DNA of 6,386 bases from an uncultured Prevotella sp. (GTDB lineage: Bacteria > Bacteroidota > Bacteroidia > Bacteroidales > Bacteroidaceae): the NCBI RefSeq assembly GCF_900549175.1, contig NZ_URNN01000165.1, positions 1 to 6,386 of the forward strand, read 5' to 3'. The notes beneath the pieces were generated by a model, which was given only the letters and a program-made list of their open reading frames with translations, made no database searches and had not been told where the DNA came from. The position numbers and the translations under genes were made by a program. Positions 1 to 5,522 of the stretch are shown here, one piece after another (position 1 is the stretch's first letter; each line of letters starts with the position of its first letter).

Positions 1-170
1 GAGGGCCTCTCTGCTATCTCAACAAATTAACATTCGCGTAACTCTCTGACTGTCAACGCTCCCCATTTTTGCGAAAAATCGCGTATTTCGCAGCGTAATG
101 CGGAAATCGTGGTCAGGGGGTCGTTTAACATACGTTAAAGTAAAGTTGTTTCGCAGTATCCATGTCACCA

Positions 171-275
171 CTACTCAATGTTGCGGACAAGCTGAAGGAC
201 ATCCGCAGTATCGGTATCTAAATCAGACTCATCCGACATTCCGAGTGATAGATTAATGTTCAATGGCACAGTCAT
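171..275 (-). CDS. Possible small protein of 34 aa, unrecognised
   Basis: On the minus strand an ATG at 275-273 opens 34 codons ending in TAG at 173-171. The peptide begins MTVPLNINLSLGM and ends in a plausible helix, DVLQLVRNIE, with an acidic middle (SDESDLDTDTAD). It has no membrane segment, cysteine or motif that I recognise. The amino-acid make-up looks more protein-like than random, but there is no clear ribosome site or promoter. It could be a true small gene, the relic of a longer one, or chance. A weak hairpin lies just upstream of its start (286-306). Confidence 0.22.
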   Translation of the reverse strand: MTVPLNINLSLGMSDESDLDTDTADVLQLVRNIE

Positions 276-276
276 A

Positions 277-373
277 CAATGGTAGGGGCAGAACTTGTTT
301 TTGCCCGCCACACAAAAAACAACCGACTTCCATATTATACGCGGTCAAAGACAAGACTATGACCCTACCATTG
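277..373. repeat. 11-bp inverted repeat flanking a weak hairpin
   Basis: CAATGGTAGGG (277-287) is matched exactly by its reverse complement CCCTACCATTG (363-373), with 75 bp between. Partly overlapping the left arm is a hairpin: GGGCAGAA (286-293) pairs with TTTTGCCC (299-306) through eight pairs, one of them G-U, with a 5-nt loop. No T-run follows on the plus strand, so it is not a standard terminator. The hairpin resembles dispersed short palindromes seen in many gut Bacteroidota genomes. That comparison is from memory and is only a suggestion. Confidence 0.35.
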
Positions 374-435
374 ATACGATATCGAGGGGTGTAACATATA
401 TTCCCTATCCATCACTCCAAATGTCGGATGAACCG

Positions 436-563
436 AAAATAAGGAGATGGGAGCATACCAATACTGCAAAATAAGGCGTTGAAAACACGTCAAATACGTA
501 AAATAAGGCATTAGAAACAAGCAAAATCTGCAAAATAAGGCATTGCTTTGAAATAAATTCGCT
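436..563 (+). repeat. Four tandem 32-bp units with AAAATAAGGC box
   Basis: The box AAAATAAGG starts at 436, 468, 500 and 532, exactly 32 bp apart each time. The last three share AAAATAAGGC followed by RTT, and two are preceded by CTGC. Outside the box the units diverge (units 2 and 3 agree at roughly two thirds of positions). Thirty-two bp is about three helical turns, so all boxes face the same side of the DNA. The last box lies just upstream of the promoter -7 box at 563-570, which puts the boxes near -43, -75, -107 and -139 from the expected start. This spacing fits a regulator-binding array. The binding protein is unknown. Confidence 0.8.
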
Positions 564-570
564 ATCTTTG
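563..570 (+). promoter_or_regulatory. Bacteroidota-type promoter, -7 box TATCTTTG
   Basis: TATCTTTG matches the Bacteroidota -7 consensus TAnnTTTG exactly. A weak -33 candidate, TTGC at 543-546, lies directly after the last AAAATAAGGC box. Transcription would begin around 575, very close to an in-frame ATG at 576 and well ahead of the lipoprotein start at 705. The promoter therefore fits a gene starting at 576, or a leader, better than one starting at 705. Confidence 0.55.
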
Positions 571-575
571 TGCCT

Positions 576-704
576 ATGAAAGAAGCAGTTATAGACAGAA
601 GGACGCTGGAGGTTATATTTAGCGACCAAAAAGCGGAGATTGATAATTGGATTCTGACAATGACTGAAAACAAAAATAAATACCCAATAATAAAACATCA
701 TAAA
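576..704 (+). pseudogene. Possible N-terminal remnant of an AAA/DUF4143 ATPase
   Basis: From ATG 576 the frame reads MKEAVIDRRTLEVIFSDQKA and continues without a stop into the lipoprotein that starts at 705. The pattern I.R..LE.I..DQ..E resembles, from memory, the start of Bacteroidota ATP-binding proteins of the COG1373 (AAA_14 plus DUF4143) type, in which a P-loop follows soon after. No P-loop is present here: after about 25 residues the sequence becomes a low-complexity K/N-rich run leading into a signal peptide. I infer a leftover gene start, still joined to its promoter and upstream array, now sitting in front of another gene. It could instead be a true N-terminal extension or plain 5' leader. 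Confidence 0.3.
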
Positions 705-1232
705 ATGAGAATCATAAAACATTTTTGTTATGCTCTTATACTTTTAGGATTCACATCTTGCGGAGCATCAGACAACAGAAAAACAGTAGAGAAGCCCGTT
801 GGAGAAGATTTGACGGTAGAGAAGCCCGTTGGAGAAGATTTGGCGGTAGAGAAGCCTATCACAGAGAACAAAGAAAATACAGATTTGATAAACACAGTAT
901 ATAACAAATTCGTGTTTGCAATAGATTCTGACGGTAATGAGCCTTCTCCTGAAACATATTTCACAGCCAATGCTTTGAGAAAGCTTCAAGATGCCTATGA
1001 GTACGATTGTTATGACGGACCTTGCTATGCTTATTATACACTGAGAACGGAAGCACAGGATTCCAATCCGAAAACAGACGATATATCACAGATTTGTGAC
1101 ATAGAGACAGCGGAAGACGGTTGGTATATAGTGTCGTATTTAGATATGGGATGGTCTGGCAAGACACGGGTCAAAATCGTGGATGGAAAGATTGATGACT
1201 ATGAACGGATAAGCAGTGACTTGCCGCAGTAA
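705..1232 (+). CDS. Putative exported lipoprotein, NTF2/DUF3828-like
   Basis: This 175-aa protein begins with a lipoprotein signal peptide: a basic start (MRIIKH), a hydrophobic run, and the lipobox FTSC with Cys19 as the probable lipidated residue. I chose ATG 705 because it places the signal at the very N-terminus. The open frame reaches back to ATG 576, which would bury it. Residues 28-51 are a repeat, VEKPVGEDL[T/A] twice and then VEKP, encoded by an in-frame 30-bp duplication, probably a flexible linker from the membrane anchor. The rest (about 58-175) has aromatic/acidic patches (YDCYDGPCYAYYT), further cysteines, and alternating strands near the end. It loosely resembles the small NTF2-like/DUF3828 lipoproteins common in Bacteroides. 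Function is unknown; attachment to the outer or inner membrane is inferred. Confidence 0.65.
   Translation: MRIIKHFCYALILLGFTSCGASDNRKTVEKPVGEDLTVEKPVGEDLAVEKPITENKENTDLINTVYNKFVFAIDSDGNEPSPETYFTANALRKLQDAYEYDCYDGPCYAYYTLRTEAQDSNPKTDDISQICDIETAEDGWYIVSYLDMGWSGKTRVKIVDGKIDDYERISSDLPQ
786..857 (+). repeat. In-frame 30-bp tandem repeat, about 2.4 copies
   Basis: Units begin at 786, 816 and 846. The first two are 30 bp long and differ only at one base near their ends (TTGACG versus TTGGCG). The third keeps only the first 11 bp and one altered base (GTAGAGAAGCCT). Being a multiple of three, copy-number change would lengthen or shorten the protein by ten residues without breaking the frame. The near identity suggests a recent duplication. 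Confidence 0.9.
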
Positions 1233-1536
1233 AGGCAGCACACAGAAACATGGATATAAAGCACTACATGATAGTCGATTTGGAGTATGTTTAAGAGTAT
1301 ATGTCCGAGAATCTTGTAATAGAAATTGAGTTCCATGCGGTAGTTCTGACTTCTTTTCATCCGTTCGCTTATAATAAAGTTATCCCACAATGCACCCCGC
1401 TCAGCCTCCGTACGTTCGTTGTAAGGACGGAAGTCGCGCAACACGGCATTGAAGAATTTACTGGAAATTTCTTCAACTGCATTGAAAAGTTTTCCACTTT
1501 CCTTGTATTTCTTATCTAATTTAATACGCTCAAATC
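1233..1536. other. No intact gene; holds an antisense gene fragment
   Basis: Between the lipoprotein stop and the second box array there is no complete gene on either strand. The only coding-like content is the minus-strand ATPase-like fragment at 1319-1462, whose open frame extends up to about 1560 but without a convincing start. I see no hairpin followed by a T-run that would serve as a terminator for the lipoprotein gene. Confidence 0.5.
1319..1462 (-). pseudogene. Fragment of AAA/DUF4143-type ATPase, C-terminal part
   Basis: Read on the minus strand, this stretch encodes KFFNAVLRDFRP, then YNERTEAERGALWDNF, then IISERMKRSQNY and LNFYY. The run GALWDNFIISERMKR resembles the conserved G.L.EN...SE..K region of the DUF4143 domain that ends COG1373 AAA ATPases. 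In those proteins it is usually followed by a (Y/F)FWRT and E.D pattern; here it breaks off after NFYY into unrelated sequence antisense to the lipoprotein end. Upstream the frame stays open through KLDKKYKESGKLFNAVEEI, with no clear start and no P-loop. It is therefore a decayed fragment. It points towards the lipoprotein gene, opposite to the N-terminal-like remnant at 576. Family assignment is from memory. Confidence 0.45.
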
Positions 1537-1650
1537 TTGGAAAAGTGTAAAAAACGCCCCTGTTTTATATTGGAAAAATGTAAAAATCAGAGGTAAAATC
1601 CATTGGAAAAGTGTAAATTTCGATGGAATTCCTCATTCATTTAGAGTAAA
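1537..1650. repeat. 33-bp phased array of TTGGAAAAGTGTAAA boxes
   Basis: The 15-mer TTGGAAAAGTGTAAA occurs at 1537-1551 and 1603-1617, and with one change (AATG for AGTG) at 1570-1584. The starts are exactly 33 bp apart. A fourth position in the same phase, 1636-1650, reads TTCATTTAGAGTAAA and keeps 9 of 15 bases, so it may be a decayed copy. DNA between boxes is not conserved. The spacing is again about three helical turns. On the plus strand the array leads into a -7 box at 1656. On the minus strand (boxes TTTACACTTTTCCAA) it lies directly 5' of the ATPase-like fragment. Which direction it serves cannot be decided from the sequence. Confidence 0.8.
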
Positions 1651-1655
1651 AGTCG

Positions 1656-1663
1656 TAAATTTG
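1656..1663 (+). promoter_or_regulatory. Candidate -7 box TAAATTTG for the operon
   Basis: TAAATTTG fits the Bacteroidota -7 consensus TAnnTTTG. No good TTTG-type -33 element is seen at the right distance, so the promoter may depend on an activator, possibly acting through the phased boxes just upstream. Transcription would begin near 1668, giving a leader of about 70 nt before the esterase start at 1738. The leader ends in the A/T-rich run AATAATAATAAATC typical of Bacteroidota start regions that lack a Shine-Dalgarno. Confidence 0.45.
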
Positions 1664-1737
1664 AAGCCAGAAGCATGATATTATGTGAGACATCAGCGCA
1701 ACGGAACTTATCAACAAAAACGCAATAATAATAAATC

Positions 1738-2541
1738 ATGAGCAAGGTTCAATATATCGACATGCATAGTGACGCGTTGGATAAGCTGATGGCTTTTTCC
1801 ATTTATGTGCCCGATGAATACGATAACGGGGAATTGAGATTGCCTGTTCTCTATTTTCTGCATGGAAGAAGCGGGAATGAAAGCATAATTGACGAGCTTG
1901 ATATTAAATCTGTTGCAGACGAACTTATAGCTTCTGGGCAGATAAGTCCGATGATGATTGTTTGTCCGAGAATGGATAACAGCAGGGGATTGAATACGAC
2001 CGTCACTCCGCATCAGGCGGTTGTGGATGGGATGAAGATAGATACAGGCCTATACGAAGACTATTTCATTCATGAGGTCATCCCATATGTCGACCGCCAT
2101 TTTATGACTATTCCCCGCAGGGAACATCGGTTTGTCGGAGGCGCTTCGGCTGGTGGTTTTGCTGCTGTACATTACGGATTGCAATATCCCGGATTGTTTT
2201 CCCGCATAGGAGGACACATGCCGGCCATAGAAACGGAACTTGACGCATCGGATATGCCATATTATGGGGATGAAGACAGCTTTCATAAAAGCAATCCGCT
2301 GGAGTTTGACAGCTTTGAAGAACAACACAAGAAGCAGATGTGGTATCTTGATGCTGGCGATGAAGACGAAGGAGGGTTCTACAACGCTGTCGAATCCCTA
2401 TCCGGAAGATTGAAAGCACACGGAATCGGTGTTGAGCATCATATTTTCCCGGGACATCACAATATTCAATACATCAAAGACAATATTCGGAAATACTTAA
2501 TCTTTTACAGCAACAGAATATGTACGAACTCCAGCAAGTAG
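1738..2541 (+). CDS. Alpha/beta-hydrolase, putative esterase (esterase D-like)
   Basis: The 267-aa protein is a serine hydrolase of the putative esterase family (PF00756-like). An early strand PVLYFLHG (36-43) is the usual oxyanion-loop region. The nucleophile elbow is GGASAGG with Ser137; the likely acid is Asp208 in DAGDED, and the likely base is His241 in PGHHN. All three triad positions are present and in order, so it should be active. There is no signal peptide, so it is probably cytoplasmic. The substrate is unknown; relatives cleave acyl esters of sugars, siderophores or S-formylglutathione. It is the first gene of the five-gene run, and its last 22 bp overlap the next gene. No Shine-Dalgarno is seen before the ATG. 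Function as a hydrolase is well supported; anything narrower is guesswork. Confidence 0.85.
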   Translation: MSKVQYIDMHSDALDKLMAFSIYVPDEYDNGELRLPVLYFLHGRSGNESIIDELDIKSVADELIASGQISPMMIVCPRMDNSRGLNTTVTPHQAVVDGMKIDTGLYEDYFIHEVIPYVDRHFMTIPRREHRFVGGASAGGFAAVHYGLQYPGLFSRIGGHMPAIETELDASDMPYYGDEDSFHKSNPLEFDSFEEQHKKQMWYLDAGDEDEGGFYNAVESLSGRLKAHGIGVEHHIFPGHHNIQYIKDNIRKYLIFYSNRICTNSSK

Positions 2542-3401
2542 GCTCGCAGAGCTATTATATAAATTGTCCGGCAAAGATTGGCGTTTATGTCAGGTCTGAG
2601 CATGAGGTGTATCTCATAGACAGCGGCAACGACAAGGAAGCCGCGAAGAAGGTGCTGAAAATAGCAGATGTTAAAGGATGGACGATAAAGGGCATTCTCA
2701 ACACCCACTCGCACGCTGACCATGTGGGCGGCAATGCGTATATTCAGAACAAAACCGGCTGCAAGGTGTTCTGTTCAGGCGTTGAGGCTGATTTCACCCG
2801 TCATACAGTTCTTGAACCGTCGTTGTTGTATGGCGGCTATCCGTGCAAGAGTTTGCGGAATAAGTTTCTGATGGCGAAGGAGTCGGTGGTCACCGATTTA
2901 TCATCGCCCGATTTTCCGGGTGAGGTAGAGATAATTCCCCTGCCGGGACATTCCTTTGACATGGTTGGATTCCGGACGCCTGACAATACGGTGTTTCTTG
3001 CCGATTGTGTCAGCAGTGCCGCCACTCTGTCGAAATACGGAGTGACGTTTGTCTATGATGTTGCCGCATATCTTGATACTCTGACAAAAGTTGAAATACT
3101 GAAGGCAGACATCTTTGTTCCGTCACATGCCGCCCCCTGCCATGACGTGAGAAAACTGACGGAGATAAACCGCAAGCAAGTCCTCGACATTGAGCAGAAA
3201 ATAAAATCAATATGTAAAACACCCCAAACCGCAGACGGCATCATCACCGAAGTGTTCAAGACGTTCGGATTGACAATGACGATTGAGCAATATGTGTTGG
3301 TAGGCTCCACGGTCAGGTCTTATCTGTCGTGGATGAAAGACCGTGGCGTGATTGATTATAGTGTTGATAATTCTATGCTGTTATGGAAAACCGTAGAGTA
3401 A
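2520..3401 (+). CDS. Metallo-beta-lactamase-fold hydrolase
   Basis: The 293-aa protein has the complete metal-binding set of the MBL fold: HSHADH at 63-68 (His63, His65, Asp67, His68), His144 in PGHS, Asp162 in LADC and His203 in PSHAAP. A binuclear metal hydrolase is expected. The N-terminal strands (about 11-36, ending in LIDSG) and the THSHADHVGG loop match glyoxalase II/LACTB2-type members. Residues from about 215 onwards look like a helical, winged-helix-like tail. No signal peptide, so cytoplasmic. The ATG lies inside the end of the esterase gene (22-bp overlap), implying translational coupling, and its own end overlaps the next start by 19 bp. Thioester or lactone hydrolysis is possible, but the substrate is not visible. 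A classic beta-lactamase is unlikely without export. Confidence 0.88.
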   Translation: MYELQQVGSQSYYINCPAKIGVYVRSEHEVYLIDSGNDKEAAKKVLKIADVKGWTIKGILNTHSHADHVGGNAYIQNKTGCKVFCSGVEADFTRHTVLEPSLLYGGYPCKSLRNKFLMAKESVVTDLSSPDFPGEVEIIPLPGHSFDMVGFRTPDNTVFLADCVSSAATLSKYGVTFVYDVAAYLDTLTKVEILKADIFVPSHAAPCHDVRKLTEINRKQVLDIEQKIKSICKTPQTADGIITEVFKTFGLTMTIEQYVLVGSTVRSYLSWMKDRGVIDYSVDNSMLLWKTVE

Positions 3402-3736
3402 TCATGATATGGCTTGCAGCTACGGTAGCGGTGATGTTTGCATTGCCGTTTTGTGTTGCCAGACTCGCTTCGGAATGTTCGGGAATGGCATTGTGTATGC
3501 TGCTGTTCTTCATCGTCAATCCGCTCTATTCCGCCATACTTGGATACCGTTGCGGCAGTAATGTCCGTCAGATGTGGAATCTTCCTTTGGGGTCGTCTAT
3601 TGCTTTTCTCGCCGGAACATGGCTGTTCTTCGACATCAGGGAAGTGTGGTTTATTATATACGCCACGGTCTATCTGATTATCGGGTGGACGGCAATGGGG
3701 ATAAGCAGATATTTGAATAACCGAACAAAATTATAA
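3383..3736 (+). CDS. Small integral membrane protein, unknown function
   Basis: A protein of up to 117 aa with about four hydrophobic segments: roughly 8-27 (MIWLAATVAV...), 35-54 (GMALCMLLFFIVNPLYSAIL), 70-84 and 88-108 (VWFIIYATVYLIIGW). It is an inner-membrane protein with no enzymatic motif that I recognise. Two starts are possible. ATG 3383 overlaps the upstream gene by 19 bp. ATG 3404, two bases after the upstream stop, would give 110 aa beginning directly with the first membrane segment; the shorter form looks more natural. Its place between soluble enzymes suggests a membrane partner or a minor transport/anchoring role, but this is only inference. Confidence 0.75.
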   Translation: MENRRVIMIWLAATVAVMFALPFCVARLASECSGMALCMLLFFIVNPLYSAILGYRCGSNVRQMWNLPLGSSIAFLAGTWLFFDIREVWFIIYATVYLIIGWTAMGISRYLNNRTKL

Positions 3737-3739
3737 CGA

Positions 3740-4255
3740 ATGAATCTTTCTTTACGTCCATATAAGCCTTTAGATGCTGCGGTGATTACGTCGTGGCTTA
3801 AAAGTGAATATCTCATGCGCCAGTGGTGCGCCGACAGATATGAGCATTATCCTGTCACGCCCGAAGACATGAACTCTTATCATGAGCAGTATATTGACGG
3901 GCAACGCTCGCGTGCCCTGACAATGGTGGACGACAATGAGGAAGTCGCAGGATATATCACGCTACGAATTCCGGCAGACGAGCCATCCAAGCAGCGTATA
4001 GGTTTTGTCATTGTCGATGATTCAAAACGTGGTAGAGGTTTGGGCAAGGCCCTTGTAAGAATGGCCGTCGAGTATGCTTTCAATACGCTTGGAGCGGCAA
4101 AGGTGTCGCTTGGCGTCTTTGAAAACAATCCTTCTGCCATCCGGTGTTATGAATCCGCCGGATTTGAGCGGGTTGACAAAGCAGAAAAAGAATGTTATCA
4201 ATGCCTCGGCGAGACTTGGAAATGTATTGAGATGGAATGTCACAACATAATTTGA
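3740..4255 (+). CDS. GNAT-family N-acetyltransferase
   Basis: The 171-aa protein is a full-length GNAT acetyltransferase, which transfers acetyl from acetyl-CoA to an amine. The start MNLSLRPYKPLDAAVITSWL is the usual first strand and helix. Motif A is visible as RIGFVIVDDSKRGRGLGKAL (86-105), with the acetyl-CoA pyrophosphate loop RGRGLGKA at 97-104. Motif B is VFENNPSAIRCYESAGF (126-142). The order and spacing are standard, so activity is expected. The substrate cannot be told: small amines, aminoglycoside-like compounds or protein N-termini are all possible for this family. It starts 3 nt after the membrane-protein stop and ends 1 nt before the next gene, so it is part of the same transcript. 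Confidence 0.9.
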   Translation: MNLSLRPYKPLDAAVITSWLKSEYLMRQWCADRYEHYPVTPEDMNSYHEQYIDGQRSRALTMVDDNEEVAGYITLRIPADEPSKQRIGFVIVDDSKRGRGLGKALVRMAVEYAFNTLGAAKVSLGVFENNPSAIRCYESAGFERVDKAEKECYQCLGETWKCIEMECHNII

Positions 4256-4256
4256 T

Positions 4257-4475
4257 ATGATACCCAAAAACATCCTCAACATAACAAACCGTGCCGACTT
4301 CCGCCGGTGGCTGGCGGCGAACAGCACCACGGAGGAGGAGTGCTGGATAGAGGCAAGGCGGGGCAAGACGCCGCCGGAGGATGTCCTGTGGTATCTTGAT
4401 GCCGTAGAAGAGGCTTTGTGCTTCGGATGGATAGACTCGACGGTGAAGACTGTCGGCGGCGTGACGCTCCAGCGC
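4257..4475 (+). CDS. YdeI/OmpD-associated-type protein, truncated at join
   Basis: This is the first ~73 codons of a gene that normally runs to nearly 200. The visible part, with EEECWIEARRGK, EDVLWYLDAVEEALCFGWID and STVKTV..VTLQR, matches the conserved N-terminal half of YdeI/OmpD-associated proteins (often labelled bacteriocin-protection proteins). In that family TLQR is normally followed by F-SPR and a W-x-x-x-N motif. Here the frame changes to QFNQAANQAG and stops at 4532, and that tail is simply antisense to ddlA. The break coincides with the join at 4452-4475, so the intact gene probably exists in the source genome. It begins 1 nt after the GNAT stop. Molecular function of the family is poorly known; a role in envelope or antimicrobial-peptide tolerance has been suggested for members. 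Confidence 0.8.
4452..4475. other. Chimeric join: Bacteroidota to Enterobacteriaceae
   Basis: Within these 24 bp the plus strand reads V-G-G-V-T-L-Q-R, as expected for the YdeI-type protein, while the minus strand reads LERHAAD-type codons of DdlA. Left of 4452 the minus strand no longer encodes DdlA; right of 4475 the plus strand no longer encodes the YdeI family. Base composition, start signals and gene content all change here. Twenty-four bp is an upper limit for the shared sequence, since the family consensus allows some play at its edges. A join inside a short word compatible with both genes fits a misassembly or a ligation/amplification chimera. Confidence 0.85.
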
Positions 4476-5522
4476 CAGTTCAATCAGGCGGCTAATCAGG
4501 CTGGTGTAATCCAGGCCGCTGGCCTGCCATAGCTTCGGATACATGCTGATGTTGGTGAAACCCGGCAGCGTATTGATTTCGTTAATCACCACGTCGTTAT
4601 CGGCGGTCAGGAACACATCGACGCGCGCCATGCCGCTGCAGCCGAGGGTCTGATAGGCACGAACGGCGATCTCGCGAATTTTGTCGTTTACATCGCTATC
4701 GATGGCCGCCGGAACCACCACCTTCGCCCCTTGATCGTCAATATACTTGGTGTCGTAGGCGTAAAACTCGCTGTTGAGGACGATTTCACCGCAGGTGCTG
4801 GCCTGCGGGTGGTCGTTACCCAGCACCGCACACTCAATTTCCCGCCCTTTAATGCCTTGCTCCACCACCACTTTATGGTCAAATTCGAAGGCCAGGGCGA
4901 CGGCCTGCTGATACTGCTCTTCGCTGTTGACCTTGCTGACGCCCACCGAGGAGCCCTGGTTCGCCGGTTTAACAAACAGCGGCAGGCCCAGCTTCGCCTG
5001 CACCTCGGCAAAGCTTACCTGATTCCTGTTAGCGCGGGTCAGGGTAATAAAAGGGGCAATCGACAGCCCGGCATCGCGCAGCAGACGTTTGGTGACGTCT
5101 TTGTCCATGCAGGCGGCGGAGCCGAGGACGTCGGAGCCGACGAAGGGCAGGTTGGCCATCCGCAGCATGCCCTGCAGAGAACCATCTTCGCCAAGAGTGC
5201 CGTGAACGATCGGGAAGATGACGTCGATGGCCGCCAGCGGCTGGCCGCTATCGGCGTTAATCAGCTGCTGCGCCTCGCGTCCGGGAATCTGCGCCAGCGT
5301 AATATCGGACGGGCGCAGGGCAATATGGGCAGGATCCTGCGGATTGAGCAGATAGTTACTGGCGTCGTTAATATGCCATTGCCCCTGCTTATCAATCCCC
5401 AGCAAAACTACGTCGAAGCGCGTTTTATCGATCGCTTCCACGATATTTTTCGCTGACTGAAGCGACACTTCATGTTCTGCCGACTTACCGCCGAAAACGA
5501 TCCCAACCCTCATCTTAGCCAT
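4452..5522 (-). CDS. ddlA: D-alanine--D-alanine ligase A, lacks last ~7 codons
   Basis: This ATP-grasp enzyme joins two D-alanines using ATP in the cytoplasm, making the dipeptide that MurF adds to the peptidoglycan precursor. From the chosen ATG the sequence follows E. coli DdlA closely: RVGIVFGGKSAEHEVSLQSA (5-24), FPIVHGTLGEDGSLQG (103-118), FVKPANQGSSVGVSKV (183-198), REIECAVLGN (227-236), YDTKYID (256-262), and ARVDVF with VINEINTLPGFTNISM (299-327) carrying metal ligands and the glycine loop. It is collinear up to Asp357 of an expected 364; the remaining residues are lost at the join, and the open frame beyond is antisense to Bacteroidota genes. ATG 5522 is preferred over upstream ATGs because GGAAG (5532-5528) lies 5 nt before it and the MAKMRVGIVFGG start matches the family. 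Sequence and codon use point to Klebsiella or a near relative. Confidence 0.95.

Larger units (their letters stand above)
1..435. other. Gene-poor leading region, no convincing gene
   Basis: No reading frame here has the length or character of an ordinary gene. What can be seen are small symmetric elements: GCGAAA/TTTCGC (71-76 and 86-91), TTTAAC-ATAC-GTTAAA (124-139), a weak hairpin at 286-306, and an 11-bp inverted repeat (277-287 with 363-373). The 9-mer CGCAGTATC occurs twice (152-160, 204-212). A possible 34-codon minus-strand ORF (171-275) is listed separately. The stretch may be an intergenic region or decayed accessory DNA. Confidence 0.5.

Noticed and set aside
124..139. Operator or terminator at TTTAAC-ATAC-GTTAAA
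   Set aside because: The 6-bp arms are perfect, but there is no adjacent promoter or T-run, and one such short palindrome is expected by chance in A/T-rich DNA.
365..722. Two minus-strand open frames of about 100 codons across the box array
   Set aside because: They overlap the 32-bp repeat array and promoter. Their F/Y/S-rich translations come from A/T-rich DNA and show no motif.
1301..1519. Plus-strand open frame of 72 codons
   Set aside because: It is antisense to the ATPase-like fragment, which carries the recognisable family pattern.
436..1650. CRISPR array
   Set aside because: The 32- and 33-bp spacing suggests one, but the conserved boxes are only 10-15 bp, there are three or four copies, the boxes vary, and no cas gene is present.
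1675..1728. 17-codon leader ORF before the esterase gene
   Set aside because: It has no ribosome site, no regulatory codon run, and a composition expected by chance in the leader.
4022..4483. Minus-strand open frame of 153 codons
   Set aside because: It is antisense to the GNAT and YdeI-type genes, both recognisable on the plus strand, and its translation has no protein-like features.
4731..5456. Long plus-strand open frame of 241 codons
   Set aside because: It lies entirely antisense to ddlA, whose protein is clearly conserved; the frame is a by-product of GC-rich codon use.
4257..5522. Horizontal transfer of enterobacterial ddlA into a Bacteroidota genome
   Set aside because: No mobile-element signs are present, both genes at the junction are broken, and the join lies in a short shared word; a technical chimera explains it better.
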